Under the pieces are notes generated by a model. That model did no database searches. It was not told the origin of the DNA and was given only the letters and a program-made list of their open reading frames with translations. 64,000 nt of DNA, from assembly GCF_031846585.1 (NCBI RefSeq), contig NZ_JAVRHK010000015.1, positions 1-64,000 of the forward strand, read 5' to 3'. The translations under genes were made by a program, and so were the position numbers. Below are positions 39,793-49,970 of the stretch, one piece after another. Position 1 is the stretch's first letter; every line of letters starts with the position of its first letter. Origin of the DNA: Autumnicola musiva (GTDB taxonomy: Bacteria; Bacteroidota; Bacteroidia; Flavobacteriales; Flavobacteriaceae).

Positions 39793-41895
39793 CTATGCTT
39801 CTTTCTCCAAAACCTTAAGTGCTATTTTAATATGCTCGTAATTTATTGCTTCCTGAAAATGTTCAAAATAGGCTTTAAGGGAATTGGGGTTTTCAAGTTC
39901 TTTTTTTGCTTTTTTTACCGCTTCAAAATCTGAGTTTGGAATCATCTGTAGCAAATCTATGTCTTCACCATCATCATAAAGCTTAATGAGGTGAGAGTAA
40001 ATAGTGGTAGCGGCAAGTTTCCTTTTCCCGGCGATTTCTTCCACATTAAGACCTTCTTTGTAGAGATCTCCGGTAAGTTGATATGTCTGCCCTTTTTTAG
40101 CCGATTTTCGTTCTTTTTTATCTTTATTAAAAGCAATGATCTCTTTAATAAAGCGATATCCGTAATCCTGCATTTTTCGTCTTCCCACTCCATTTATCTG
40201 CATAAACTCCTCATCGCTCATCGGGCGTTCTTTTTCCATTTCTTTTAAAGAGGCATCATTGAAAATTAAATACGCTGGAATTTCTTCTTCTTTGGCAATT
40301 TCCAGGCGCAGCTGCCGTAATTTTTCAAATAATGAGTTATCATGCTTTCCATAAGTTTCAGTAGATTCTTTCCGAATAGCTTTCCTGTCTGGAACTTCAG
40401 CCAAACGTACTTTTTCGCCTTCAAAAAGAACATTTTTAGCAGCTTTTGTTAGCTGAAGGTGATTGTTTTTATGAAAAGCAACTTCAGCATAGCCAATATT
40501 GATTAACTGAATGATATACTGTTGCCAGTGGTGCCATGAAATTTCGCCTCCCGCTCCGTATGTGGGCAGGCTCTGGTAGTTTTTGGAAAGTACGGCCTCA
40601 TTTTGCGAACCTCTTAAAACATCAATAACAGTGGTGACAGGTTCATTTCCTTTTAACCTGAATATACAGGAAAGTGCTTTTTGGGCAATAATGGTACCGT
40701 CGAAAAATTTCGGCGGATTTTTACAAATATCACAGTTGCCGCAATCTTCATGTTTTAGCTCTCCAAAATAATTTAGAAGGATTTTCCTGCGGCAGGTTAG
40801 TGCTTCAGAATATTGCTTCATACGCTCCAGCTTTGCCAGCTGCACTTCTTCATTGGCTGCATTTGATGCAAATTTCTGCAGTTGTACCACATCTGCATAG
40901 CTATGGAACAGCAGCGTATCTGAGGGCAAACCATCCCTTCCCGCACGACCAATTTCCTGGTAATAGCCTTCCATATTTTTTGGCATATTATAATGTATCA
41001 CCCACCGGATATTGCTTTTATCTATCCCCATTCCAAAGGCGATGGTGGCACAAATAATTTGTTTTTCATCATTAATGAACGCATCCTGAATGGCTGAACG
41101 TTCCTCATGGTTAATCCCCGCATGATAAGCTTCAGCTTTAAAACCTTTAGCCTGTAGTTTTGCGGCCAGTTCTTCAGTAGTTTTTCTGCTTAAACAGTAA
41201 ATAATTCCGCTTTCTTTACGTCGTTTTTGTACAAAACCGGCAATCTGCTCAAAACGTTTTAATCCAGGGCGAACCTCCAGGCTCAGGTTTTTCCGGTCAA
41301 ATGAGGCTACATGTTTTTTTGCATCCGGAATATTTAGCTGATTGCAAATATCATTTCGTGTAGCTTTATCTGCAGTTGCTGTAAGGGCGATAACAGGAGT
41401 GGAAGGGAAGCGGTTTTTAAGATATCCCAGCTGCGTATATGCCGGTCGGAAATCGTGGCCCCAACTGGAAATACAATGCGCTTCATCTATGGCAATAAGG
41501 CTTACTTTTCCGGCTGTTAATATCCGGTCTACAAACTGAAGGCTTTCCGGGGCAACGTAAAGCAGTTTTAATTCATTGTTGTCAATTTTTTGAAAAATTG
41601 CCTGCTGATCGGCTTCCTGTTGGCTGCTGTTGAGATATGCTGCTGAAACTCCGTTTGCTATAAGTCCGTCAACCTGGTCCTTCATCAATGCGATTAACGG
41701 AGAAATTACTAAAGTTATCTGCGGAAGAAGAATTGCAGGAAGCTGATAGCAAATGGATTTTCCCCCTCCTGTTGGCATAATAACCAGATTGTCCTTTCCA
41801 TTGAAAACAGCATCGATTATTTTCTTCTGAAGAGGACGAAAACTGTCGTACCCAAAATACTCTTTTAATGTACCTAAAAGCTGTGTTTCATCCAT
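39793..41895 (-). CDS. recQ: ATP-dependent DNA helicase RecQ
   Basis: The 700-residue RecQ has motif I PTGGGKSICYQLP, the DEAH box with the RecQ-specific loop IDEAHCISSWGHDFRP, and motif VI Q-E-I-G-R-A-G-R-D-G. The zinc-binding Cys (C-R-R-K, C-G-N-C, C) lie near 365-395. An RQC winged helix, an HRDC domain (about 525-600) and a C-terminal helix-turn-helix extension follow. It acts in fork repair and recombination. The C-terminal extension is common in Bacteroidota RecQ. Confidence 0.95.
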   Translation of the reverse strand: MDETQLLGTLKEYFGYDSFRPLQKKIIDAVFNGKDNLVIMPTGGGKSICYQLPAILLPQITLVISPLIALMKDQVDGLIANGVSAAYLNSSQQEADQQAIFQKIDNNELKLLYVAPESLQFVDRILTAGKVSLIAIDEAHCISSWGHDFRPAYTQLGYLKNRFPSTPVIALTATADKATRNDICNQLNIPDAKKHVASFDRKNLSLEVRPGLKRFEQIAGFVQKRRKESGIIYCLSRKTTEELAAKLQAKGFKAEAYHAGINHEERSAIQDAFINDEKQIICATIAFGMGIDKSNIRWVIHYNMPKNMEGYYQEIGRAGRDGLPSDTLLFHSYADVVQLQKFASNAANEEVQLAKLERMKQYSEALTCRRKILLNYFGELKHEDCGNCDICKNPPKFFDGTIIAQKALSCIFRLKGNEPVTTVIDVLRGSQNEAVLSKNYQSLPTYGAGGEISWHHWQQYIIQLINIGYAEVAFHKNNHLQLTKAAKNVLFEGEKVRLAEVPDRKAIRKESTETYGKHDNSLFEKLRQLRLEIAKEEEIPAYLIFNDASLKEMEKERPMSDEEFMQINGVGRRKMQDYGYRFIKEIIAFNKDKKERKSAKKGQTYQLTGDLYKEGLNVEEIAGKRKLAATTIYSHLIKLYDDGEDIDLLQMIPNSDFEAVKKAKKELENPNSLKAYFEHFQEAINYEHIKIALKVLEKEA

Positions 41896-42043
41896 AGCCG
41901 CAAAGGTAAAATTTGCTGTTGAATCTTTAAGTTTCCGATGATAAAATAGTTCTTACAATACATTTATTTTTATAGTTTTCTAAGGGTTCACGCCTTCTGC
42001 AGCGATAATTTATTATTACTTTTATAAAAATCTTCTGATTGAA

Positions 42044-43126
42044 ATGGCAAAATTCAAAAAATACTCATTGAAACGGCCCCGGACTACCAAATCTTTGAAC
42101 CAGGTTCCCGGAACAGTCACTTATATAGGACACAAAGAGATGAGTGAGGTTCATCTTGAAGTAATAGATTATAACAAGCAGCATTATAACTGGTACGCAT
42201 CCAAATCTCCCGAAGATGCTTTTAAATTTGAAGAGCCACTTAATATTACCTGGTTCAACATTAACGGGCTTAACAATACGAAAGAAATTGAAAAAATGGG
42301 GGAGTATTATGATTTACACCCGCTTATTCTCGAAGATATCGTAAATACAGGCCAGCGCCCTAAAATTGATGAATACCCTGATTATATATTTATTGTTGCC
42401 AAAATGCTCTATTATAATGGTGACGGAACTTTGCGCAATGAGCATATAAGCCTGGTGGTGGGAAAAGATTATGTTCTTACTTTTCAGGAAGCTGATGGGG
42501 ATGTTTTTGATGGAGTTAGAGAGCGGATTTCCAAAGATAAAGGCCGTATAAGAAACAACGGTGCCGATTACCTGATGTTTGCACTTCTGGATGCTATTAT
42601 TGATAATTATTTTGCAGTGATAGATGATATTAGTGATAAAATTGAAACTTTTGAATCACAACTTTTTATAGATAATTCAGCAGACGATCTGGTACAGGAA
42701 ATTCAGGAGCTAAAGAGAACTATTTTAAGAATTAGAAGAGCAGTTTTCCCGCTGAGAGAAGTAGTTGGCCGACTTCAAAAAATGGATAATGATATTATTG
42801 AAGAACAGACTGTTAATTATATACGCGATCTTTATGACCATATTATCCAAATTTCAGAAAATATTGATATTTACCGGGAAATGATCTGGAGTCTCATGGA
42901 TATGTACATGACAACCATAAGCAATAAGATGAATGAAGTAATGAAGGTGTTAACAATTATGGCTTCTATTTTTATTCCTCTTACTTTTATTGCAGGTGTC
43001 TATGGGATGAATTTTGAGTATATGCCTGAGCTGGAATGGAAGTATGGCTATTTTGCAATTTGGGGGATTATGATAATTGTATTTCTCGGGATGCTTTACT
43101 ACTTTAAAAGAAAGAAGTGGCTTTAG
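42044..43126 (+). CDS. corA: CorA-family magnesium/cobalt transporter
   Basis: The 360-residue protein has a large cytoplasmic domain and two C-terminal membrane helices (about 300-320 and 335-352). The signature Y-G-M-N-F-E-Y-M-P-E-L in the pore loop is the GMN motif of CorA. It should import Mg2+ into the cell as a pentamer. The following lactonase gene begins 40 bp later on the same strand. Confidence 0.94.
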   Translation: MAKFKKYSLKRPRTTKSLNQVPGTVTYIGHKEMSEVHLEVIDYNKQHYNWYASKSPEDAFKFEEPLNITWFNINGLNNTKEIEKMGEYYDLHPLILEDIVNTGQRPKIDEYPDYIFIVAKMLYYNGDGTLRNEHISLVVGKDYVLTFQEADGDVFDGVRERISKDKGRIRNNGADYLMFALLDAIIDNYFAVIDDISDKIETFESQLFIDNSADDLVQEIQELKRTILRIRRAVFPLREVVGRLQKMDNDIIEEQTVNYIRDLYDHIIQISENIDIYREMIWSLMDMYMTTISNKMNEVMKVLTIMASIFIPLTFIAGVYGMNFEYMPELEWKYGYFAIWGIMIIVFLGMLYYFKRKKWL

Positions 43127-43165
43127 TTCCCCTTCATATTTAATAAAAAAATTGTAAAAGTTACT

Positions 43166-44311
43166 ATGAGAAAAATATTAATGGGATCGTTAGTAATAAG
43201 TATGGTTTTTACATCCTGTAAAGATGAAAAAGAAGGCAAAAATAATAAACTTGATGATATGAAAGCAGCCTATGTTGGTACTTATACAAGAATAGAAGAA
43301 CATGTTGAAGGCAAAGCCGAAGGGATATATACAATTTATCAGGAGCCGGAAAGCGGTAGTCTCAGATTTGGAAAAGTTGTAGCCAAAATAACTAATCCTT
43401 CCTTTGTTAAAGTTTCAGATGATGGTAAAAATCTTTATGCTGTTAGCGAAACAGGAAGCCGGGAAGGAGAAACCGGTAAGGTTTATGCCTACAGTATTAA
43501 AAATAATTTTGAAGTTGAAGAATTAAACAGTTTGTCTACTGAAAGTGCGGCGCCATGCCAGATTGCCATAGACCAGAGCGGAAATTTTGTATTTGTAGCT
43601 AATTACATGGGAGGAGTAGTGATGATGTATAAAAGGGAAGAAGACGGCAGCCTCAGGAATCATAAAAAAATTACTCTTGAGAATCCTGAACAATCCCATG
43701 CCCATTCGGTAAATATTGATGAAAGTAATGATTATGTTTATATTGCCGATTTGGGGAACGATAAAATCTGGATTTTTAATCTTGACGCCTCTGCGGGAGA
43801 AATGATACCAAACGAACAGGCTTTTGTTGAACTGGAAAAAGGAGCGGGCCCAAGACACTTTGCTTTTTCTGAAAATCAGAAGTATGGCTATTCTATAAAT
43901 GAACTTAACAACACTATTACCGTTTTTGAAAGGAAAGATAACGGAGGACTGAAAATAATACAAACCGTTTCCACTTTACCCCAAAATTTTGAAGGAGATA
44001 ATTCCGCAGCCGATATTCATCTGCATCCGTCTGGCAATTTTATTTATGGCTCCAACAGGGGGAATAACAGTATTTGCGCTTTTAGGATAGAAGAAGACGG
44101 GAGATTATCTAAAATAGGAATCTATCCTACTAATGGGAAGACACCCAGAAATTTTGCTATTGCTCCCGAAGGTGATTTTCTTTACGCTGCCAATCAGGAT
44201 AGCGGCGGAATTGCGGTATTCAGAATAAATACTGAAACAGGAGAATTAGATCCTGAACTCACTAATGTTGATGCGAAAACACCAGTTTGTATTGATTTTG
44301 TGCAGGAATAG
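43166..44311 (+). CDS. Lactonase-family (6-phosphogluconolactonase-like) beta-propeller lipoprotein
   Basis: The 381-residue protein has a lipoprotein signal (MRKILMGSLVISMVFTSC, Cys18). A seven-bladed propeller of the lactonase_7 family follows, with repeats such as D-D-G-K-N-L-Y-A-V-S-E, A-P-C-Q-I-A-I-D-Q-S-G and G-P-R-H-F-A-F. YbhE/Pgl enzymes of this family hydrolyse 6-phosphogluconolactone in the cytoplasm. A periplasmic lipoprotein location argues for another substrate here. Confidence 0.88.
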   Translation: MRKILMGSLVISMVFTSCKDEKEGKNNKLDDMKAAYVGTYTRIEEHVEGKAEGIYTIYQEPESGSLRFGKVVAKITNPSFVKVSDDGKNLYAVSETGSREGETGKVYAYSIKNNFEVEELNSLSTESAAPCQIAIDQSGNFVFVANYMGGVVMMYKREEDGSLRNHKKITLENPEQSHAHSVNIDESNDYVYIADLGNDKIWIFNLDASAGEMIPNEQAFVELEKGAGPRHFAFSENQKYGYSINELNNTITVFERKDNGGLKIIQTVSTLPQNFEGDNSAADIHLHPSGNFIYGSNRGNNSICAFRIEEDGRLSKIGIYPTNGKTPRNFAIAPEGDFLYAANQDSGGIAVFRINTETGELDPELTNVDAKTPVCIDFVQE

Positions 44312-44330
44312 AGTCAAAAATTTATAGACA

Positions 44331-44365
44331 TAAAAAGGAGTGATTTTAACCACTCCTTTTTTCAT
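44331..44365. terminator. Bidirectional intrinsic terminator
   Basis: AAAAAGGAGTG (44332-44342) and CACTCCTTTTTT (44351-44362) form an 11-bp perfect stem with an 8-base loop. It separates the convergent lactonase and M14-peptidase genes. Confidence 0.92.
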
Positions 44366-44382
44366 TGCTTATATTCTACAAT

Positions 44383-45294
44383 TTATACTTCCTGGACTAC
44401 AAAAAATCCGTCATTTCCCTGTGACTGGTACAATGGCATAAAAATATAAGCGTCCCATTCACTTTTTAATTCTTTACCATTTTGTTTTGCCAGAAACTCA
44501 CCTTTTTCAATTTTCTGAAAATTTTCGTAGCCCGGCTGCATCTCGAAAATATCGTCATCCTCCAATCCGTGGCGGTGAATAATTTCAAAAGTTTTCTGAG
44601 TCGGAGCATTTTTTTTAGCAAACCTGTTCACACATTCAGGATAAGTTGAGATCTTTTCCAGATCAAGTTTACAGGCTTCTTTTAAGGCCAGCCATATTAC
44701 ACCTTCGTGATTCTCTACAGAGCGAATATCGGTATGTTGCCCGGCTTCAAAAACAAAACCGGTCATCCCGGTACGGCTTAAATAATGATCAATATCACCA
44801 GTAATAATATCGCTAAAACCTCTAATGATGTACGTGGGAAACTTATGGGCCCATTCATCATTATCGTTCACTTCCTGTACAGACACATATGGCAGGCTGG
44901 CAGAGGAGGTGGTGTGGCAGTCAAGGAAGTATCTTTTTGAAAAATCCTTTTCCGGATATTTTTCAAGCAGCTCGATAATTTCAAACATCTCTTTTTTCTC
45001 ATGAGTGTCCTTCTTACCGCTCTTCACATTTTCCTCTGTCCAGGTACGGTTAAGGTCTTCTTCTATATACCTTTTATTCTGGTTGAGGGCCATATGGTTT
45101 CCGGAAACACCTATTAAAGTACCTTCAATCTCAGGCTGTGTTTTCTCCAATTCTTTAAATACCCTTTCCAATGCTCTAACGCCACTGGGTTCGTTCCCGT
45201 GAATACCACCGGTAACGAAAAGCAATGGCCCTTTATTACCGGAAGTGTATTTTCCAATTATCCTTGGTATTTCTTCATTTAATTCCTCGTTCAT
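44383..45294 (-). CDS. Succinylglutamate desuccinylase/aspartoacylase-family zinc hydrolase (M14-like)
   Basis: The 303-residue protein has the zinc site G-G-I-H-G-N-E-P-S-G (His and Glu) and the third ligand in L-D-C-H-T-T-S-S. The catalytic Glu is probably in V-F-E-A-G-Q-H. The family removes acyl groups from amino acids or cleaves C-terminal residues. It follows the gshB-like gene by 17 bp, in a cluster repeated in flavobacteria with a QEGLA-motif peptidase. That suggests a role in processing gamma-glutamyl or C-terminal amino acids, which is inference. Confidence 0.88.
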   Translation of the reverse strand: MNEELNEEIPRIIGKYTSGNKGPLLFVTGGIHGNEPSGVRALERVFKELEKTQPEIEGTLIGVSGNHMALNQNKRYIEEDLNRTWTEENVKSGKKDTHEKKEMFEIIELLEKYPEKDFSKRYFLDCHTTSSASLPYVSVQEVNDNDEWAHKFPTYIIRGFSDIITGDIDHYLSRTGMTGFVFEAGQHTDIRSVENHEGVIWLALKEACKLDLEKISTYPECVNRFAKKNAPTQKTFEIIHRHGLEDDDIFEMQPGYENFQKIEKGEFLAKQNGKELKSEWDAYIFMPLYQSQGNDGFFVVQEV

Positions 45295-45311
45295 AAATCT
45301 TAATTTTGAAA

Positions 45312-46358
45312 TTAGTCCATAGTGGCCAGTGTACGATTGGCTAGTGTTCCTTTATAAACATCTTTGTAAGCCACTTTTCGTTCAATTGCTTCAATTACCA
45401 CATCGGTAAAACTTGGAAGCCCTATATCTTTAAAATGCTCCATGCCTCCCGGGCTCAAAACATTTATTTCAATAAGCTTATCTTTAACAATATCCAGCCC
45501 AACGAAGAATAATCCGTCCCTAATTAATTTAGGAGCGGTAAGTTCAATAATACGTTTCATGTCATCGGTTAAATCACTGCTATCTGCCGATGCGCCTAAT
45601 GCGAAATTACTACGGAATTCACCTTCTCCGGAAACTCTTCTAATAATTGCCTTTTTACCGTCCTGTTCCATTACCCGGCCGTTCATAAGCAATACCCTTA
45701 CATCTCCGTCTTTTACCGCCGGAAGAAACTCCTGAGCAATTACATATCCCTGGGAACTAATGGTTTCAATTATCTGGTTTACATTTTTTTCATTTTCATC
45801 TATAAGAAAAACATCTTTCCCTCCGGAACCTTCCAGGGGTTTTAGCACCATCTTTTTATTCTGTTTTTCCCAAAATTCAAGAAGGTCGTCCTTACTTCGG
45901 GTAATTATAGAATCGGGTTTTATAGATTGCGGGAGTTCCTCAAAATAGAGTTTATCAATAAAGGCATGAGAAAGGGCATAGGCATCATTTAATACCAGAA
46001 CGCCTTCCTGCTGAATCATTCTACCAAAAGCAACACCGGCCTGTTCAGCCCAATCACGTGAATCTTCTTCAGTTGGATTATTCCGAATAAAAAGTACATC
46101 CAGGTCTGTAGAAGTAATTCTTTTATTTTTCGCTTTTGATCCCTGAAGTGCTTCCAGGAATTTAGCGGGAGATTTAGTTTTAGTACCCTTTGGCACCTGA
46201 GTACTATGAATACTTATAGGCCCGTCATGGTGAAAATTAAAATCACCCACACCCATTGCGTAAACTTCGTGTCCTCTGGAATGGGCCTCTGTCATTAATG
46301 CTGTTGATGTTCCATTTTTTTCTGTGGCAACATCGTTTAATACGAAACATATTCTCAT
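45312..46358 (-). CDS. gshB: Glutathione synthetase-like ATP-grasp ligase
   Basis: The 348-residue protein begins MRICFVLNDVATEKNGTSTA and has the prokaryotic glutathione synthetase N domain. The ATP-grasp core shows K-P-L-E-G-S-G-G-K-D-V-F and I-E-I-N-V-L-S-P-G-G. It would ligate glycine to a gamma-glutamyl dipeptide, but because it sits in a peptidase cluster and no gshA is visible, its substrate may differ from true GshB. It overlaps the QEGLA gene by 4 bp. Confidence 0.85.
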   Translation of the reverse strand: MRICFVLNDVATEKNGTSTALMTEAHSRGHEVYAMGVGDFNFHHDGPISIHSTQVPKGTKTKSPAKFLEALQGSKAKNKRITSTDLDVLFIRNNPTEEDSRDWAEQAGVAFGRMIQQEGVLVLNDAYALSHAFIDKLYFEELPQSIKPDSIITRSKDDLLEFWEKQNKKMVLKPLEGSGGKDVFLIDENEKNVNQIIETISSQGYVIAQEFLPAVKDGDVRVLLMNGRVMEQDGKKAIIRRVSGEGEFRSNFALGASADSSDLTDDMKRIIELTAPKLIRDGLFFVGLDIVKDKLIEINVLSPGGMEHFKDIGLPSFTDVVIEAIERKVAYKDVYKGTLANRTLATMD

Positions 46359-48202
46359 TTGGTTATCATTTTTGAGAGAGGGAGTCCCTCTCGGATTAAA
46401 TTTAATTTTTTTTCTACGTCTTTAGTTAGTAAATAGCTTGGTTTTAAAACTGAAGGTTTTAAAACCTGTCTATCGGTTAATTCTTTAATTACTCTAGTAT
46501 GTTTTAAGCCGAATTTCCCAGCCAGCAAAGGTTCATATTCGCCGCCGTTTTGTAAATAGGCTCTCAATTCTACAAGACCTTTCAGATAGATAATATCTTT
46601 TAAGAATCCGCCTCCCTGCATAATTCTGGAGGTGATATTAAAAGATCTTTCCGGTGAAAACCCATATTCATTTGTGAGTAATCTGAATATTTCCTGAAAA
46701 TTTCCGCCATTCATCACGGCATTTCCAGCAACAACTCGTCCTGCCAGTGTACGTAATCTGTTTGGTGTTAGTCCATCCACCAGATATTCCGCCATTACGG
46801 CAAGACCTTCCTGTAAAGGATCGTAATCTGCCAGTCCTATACTTAATTGCTGAAGGGGCTGGCTTTTACCATTATAATAGGTAAGCACGTGTGTTCCAAC
46901 CTCATGCTGAATAAGTGCACTCGCTTCCTTTTTATTCATTTTATAATCCTGTGGAATATAAAGCTCGCCATGGGAGACCATCATTACATTTACATCCTTT
47001 CTAATATGCACCTTACATTTAAAACTTTCATCCTGTTCTTTGAAATAATCAAATTCGTGCCTGGCCATGCTGCTGAATCCCTTAGAATCAATCAGATCTA
47101 CTTGTGAAGGTTCCTGTTCAGGAACTTCGTTAAGAAGGGATACAGCTTCCTCATACAATTCATGTTCCACCCCTTTATGAAGTCGCATACTATTGTAAAA
47201 GAAATTTCTTGTACCTCTTTCCCCCAACATAGTAATTTGCTGATCTAATTCTTCCCTTTTCTCCCTGAAAATATAAGACATAGCAGGGTCGTCTATATCC
47301 TCAATTTTGAGGTTGTAGAGTTTTCTTTTTAGCACATCGGGATCTACCGGGAGCAACCGATAATGATAATCAAGCACCTTTTCAAAATTGCTTTCAAAAA
47401 AAGTTTCTTTTATACTGTGAATATTGGCCGGTGATACCAGCCATAGAAATTGATAAGACCTTTCTATAGCAGATAATTTCCGGTCCACCTCAAAAACCTT
47501 ATCTTTTATTGCCTGCCTTCCCAGGGCATTGTAGCTGGGTACGCCACTGGAGGTTTGTACCCGAAGAAAATCAAACAATGCTATATGCAGGGATTTAATA
47601 ATATAATCTCTGAAGTTCCGGAAGAAAACAGGATATACTTTTCCAGCTTCATTACGATAAAATGGAGGAATTTCCATTCCTAACAAAACAGCCCCACTTT
47701 TTTTGGCATCTTCTACACTAAGTAATGCTTCGTCTCCTTCTTTTTGCCGCTGTTTAGTATCTTTGATTTCTGCCTTCAGGTAAAGGCCGGAATATATTTG
47801 ATTAATGTTATTTAATTCATCCCTGAGTACCTCTAAGCTGGTAGGCAATTTTTTTGCAGGGCCTCTTAATACAAATGTGTGGCTATCTTCCTCTCCTGCA
47901 TAAATTTCGAAGAGCATGTAAGATTTAAATTTGCCGGAAAAATGTTCTGCGAGTGCATAGATAAAACGTTGATAATTTTCAAACTCCTTATCTCCAATTA
48001 TTAGATAAGAAGCTTCACTTATTACCATTCTTTTTGTTCCCGCATCTTTGGACCTGTTACGATATATTACTAGGTATGGTAAATCTTTTTCTATATGAAG
48101 TAATCCGCCGCCTGGAAGCTTGCAATTTGTTTCAGACTCTTCTTCCAGGTTTGTTAAAATTTTTTTAATCAATTTTTCAGATAATTCCGATATCTCCAGC
48201 AT
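46355..48202 (-). CDS. QEGLA-motif zinc metallopeptidase (DUF1704/MATCAP-like)
   Basis: The 615-residue protein has the motif H-E-V-G-T-H-V (two zinc His and the catalytic Glu) and P-L-Q-E-G-L-A, which gives the family its name. It belongs to the DUF1704 group, whose eukaryotic members are tubulin tyrosine carboxypeptidases (MATCAP). Bacterial members were labelled flavohemoglobin expression-modulating, which I would not rely on. It is first of a three-gene minus-strand cluster with the ATP-grasp ligase and the M14-like hydrolase. Substrate unknown; a C-terminal residue-removing activity is plausible. Confidence 0.88.
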   Translation of the reverse strand: MLEISELSEKLIKKILTNLEEESETNCKLPGGGLLHIEKDLPYLVIYRNRSKDAGTKRMVISEASYLIIGDKEFENYQRFIYALAEHFSGKFKSYMLFEIYAGEEDSHTFVLRGPAKKLPTSLEVLRDELNNINQIYSGLYLKAEIKDTKQRQKEGDEALLSVEDAKKSGAVLLGMEIPPFYRNEAGKVYPVFFRNFRDYIIKSLHIALFDFLRVQTSSGVPSYNALGRQAIKDKVFEVDRKLSAIERSYQFLWLVSPANIHSIKETFFESNFEKVLDYHYRLLPVDPDVLKRKLYNLKIEDIDDPAMSYIFREKREELDQQITMLGERGTRNFFYNSMRLHKGVEHELYEEAVSLLNEVPEQEPSQVDLIDSKGFSSMARHEFDYFKEQDESFKCKVHIRKDVNVMMVSHGELYIPQDYKMNKKEASALIQHEVGTHVLTYYNGKSQPLQQLSIGLADYDPLQEGLAVMAEYLVDGLTPNRLRTLAGRVVAGNAVMNGGNFQEIFRLLTNEYGFSPERSFNITSRIMQGGGFLKDIIYLKGLVELRAYLQNGGEYEPLLAGKFGLKHTRVIKELTDRQVLKPSVLKPSYLLTKDVEKKLNLIREGLPLSKMITK

Positions 48203-48697
48203 TATTTGAAGTTTCTTTTAATTTTTTTAGGTATCAATAAATTTTTTCAGCCATTAACCCTTTAAAAACGGCGTTTGAAAAGCATTGGCTTTTTCTAAAT
48301 TAGGAATAAAATCGGGCGTAAATTCCACGTTAAGTTATTTTGGCTTTTATTTAAGATAAGTCCCGTGATCTTCCAAATATCTTAAGGTTTTAGACAAATT
48401 TAAATAGAGAAAAAAATTTAAGATATATTACCTTAATTGGATTTGAAGAAAATGAAGTTCTACTAAATTATTAATTCATTTATAATAGCAAATTATAACT
48501 TCAATTCCTTATTTGATCACTCCTGTTAAGTTTCTGTTAAAGACTATTTTAACTGCCTTAGGAATACACTTAATATTCTATTTTCGTAGGACTCTCCCCA
48601 AGGTTTACAGGAATAATTATCAGCGGAAAAATTTTGCCTCTATTTTGCTGAAATTCCTTTAAACATTTTGACCCAAATCCACTTTTAACCTACAGAA
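48203..48697. other. Intergenic region, divergent promoters expected
   Basis: This is a 495-bp AT-rich region between the QEGLA cluster and a small membrane-protein gene. I found no ORF with recognisable features, no tRNA, no strong hairpin and no exact TTG-N19-TAnnTTTG promoter. Both flanking genes must start transcription from here. Confidence 0.5.
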
Positions 48698-48928
48698 ATG
48701 GCATTTAAATCATTGTTTAATCCTGCTGTTGACCATAAATATTTTATTATGACATTTCTGCTATTAGTCTACCATTTTTTAACAAGTTTCTGTATTGTTG
48801 TTGCTTCCGTTTTTTTGTACAAGACATTAAAGAAAAATAAGACAGAACAAAAATTTATTTCCGAACAGCTACACCAAATAATGCTGCTGCGTAAAAAGAA
48901 TATGCCTGAAAGTAAAGGTGGGCAGTGA
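48698..48928 (+). CDS. Small single-pass membrane protein
   Basis: The 76-residue protein begins MAFKSLFNPAVDHK and has one strong membrane helix (about residues 18-41). A positively charged tail of about 35 residues contains K-T-L-K-K-N-K-T. It has the look of a regulatory or assembly subunit. No family is recognised. An ATG with upstream A-rich sequence supports a genuine gene; codon use is ordinary for the window. Confidence 0.6.
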   Translation: MAFKSLFNPAVDHKYFIMTFLLLVYHFLTSFCIVVASVFLYKTLKKNKTEQKFISEQLHQIMLLRKKNMPESKGGQ

Positions 48929-49241
48929 TTATTGCCTGTTTTAGGAATAATGGAGTTGTTTTTTCATCAGGCAATATAGAGTCAAAATTTAAAGGTTATA
49001 AGATCAGAATGTTTGAATACTGGTCTTTTTAATGATGAGGTATTTCCTTTATTTTATTGGGGTTCTGCCGGAGAAAAACATAAATTTCTGAAGCTAAACT
49101 AAGAACATTTCCCAGGTTTTCTACACGAGGTGTTATGCCAGGTTTTTTAAGAATTCCATGCTATCTAACGCCTGCCTAAAAAAGAAAACTATAAGTTTTC
49201 ACATTCATAAATGATTCCCGTGCCCTAATATCAAACTATTG
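48929..49241. other. Intergenic region without recognisable gene
   Basis: 313 bp between the small membrane-protein gene and the XRE regulator. No ORF, tRNA or clear hairpin was seen. Confidence 0.45.
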
Positions 49242-49970
49242 ATGATTCATGTTGAGATTGCAAGAAGGATTAGAAATCTTCGAAAAGAAAGAAATTTTTC
49301 CAGACAGTATGTAGCCAATCACCTTCAGATAAATTTAATCGATTACTCAAAACTTGAAAAATCAGATATAGTTATCACAATAGAACAACTGCTTCTGCTG
49401 TGTCAGTTATATGGAGTGACCACAGATTTTCTTCTAAGAGGTGATTCTTCTTTATTTCGGATAGCGCCAAGCTCGGGAACAAATTCTGTTGCATTACCTT
49501 TAGAGGTAAAGACAAATGTTTATCCTAAAATAAGAATTTTAAACAAGGAAGTACTTACATCAGAAATAAAAAAAGATAAAAGCTTTTACATTGAAATTAC
49601 AAAAGACTATAATATTAATACCATTTTAAAAGGAGATGTCCTGATTTGTGAAAGAACAACTTCTGCAACTAAATTAAAGACAGGAACTACCGTGGTATTT
49701 TTCCTTGAAAATGAAATTATTATTAGAATTTTACTAGAAAATAATTCTGATGATGGATATTTGGTTGTTGAATCTGGGAATTGTAATGAGAGAACAGAGA
49801 AAATAGAAATCTCATCACTATCAGGAATATTTACTGTCAAAGGGAAGATAAACCGCCAGGTGTTCAGGAATGATTATAAGAAGTTAATATCTGTTGAAGA
49901 AGATTTGGCTTCCTTAAAGGATATTTTGGATGATATAAAGCAAATGGTAAATAAGAAAAAAAAATTTTAG
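49242..49970 (+). CDS. XRE-family HTH regulator with S24/LexA-like C-terminal fold
   Basis: The ATG at 49242 is preferred over the TTG just before it. The 242-residue protein has a Cro/C1-type HTH (about 5-65, I-R-N-L-R-K-E-R-N-F-S-R-Q-Y-V-A). The C-terminal domain (about 120-210) shows a K-G-D-V-L-I-C-E and G-T-T-V-V-F-F pattern like the S24 fold of phage-type repressors. No clear Ser-Lys autocleavage dyad was found, so it may sense a ligand rather than cleave itself. It is solitary. Confidence 0.8.
   Translation: MIHVEIARRIRNLRKERNFSRQYVANHLQINLIDYSKLEKSDIVITIEQLLLLCQLYGVTTDFLLRGDSSLFRIAPSSGTNSVALPLEVKTNVYPKIRILNKEVLTSEIKKDKSFYIEITKDYNINTILKGDVLICERTTSATKLKTGTTVVFFLENEIIIRILLENNSDDGYLVVESGNCNERTEKIEISSLSGIFTVKGKINRQVFRNDYKKLISVEEDLASLKDILDDIKQMVNKKKKF

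Noticed and set aside
39957..40248. Frames inside recQ on both strands
   Set aside because: They shadow the well-supported recQ reading frame and match no family.
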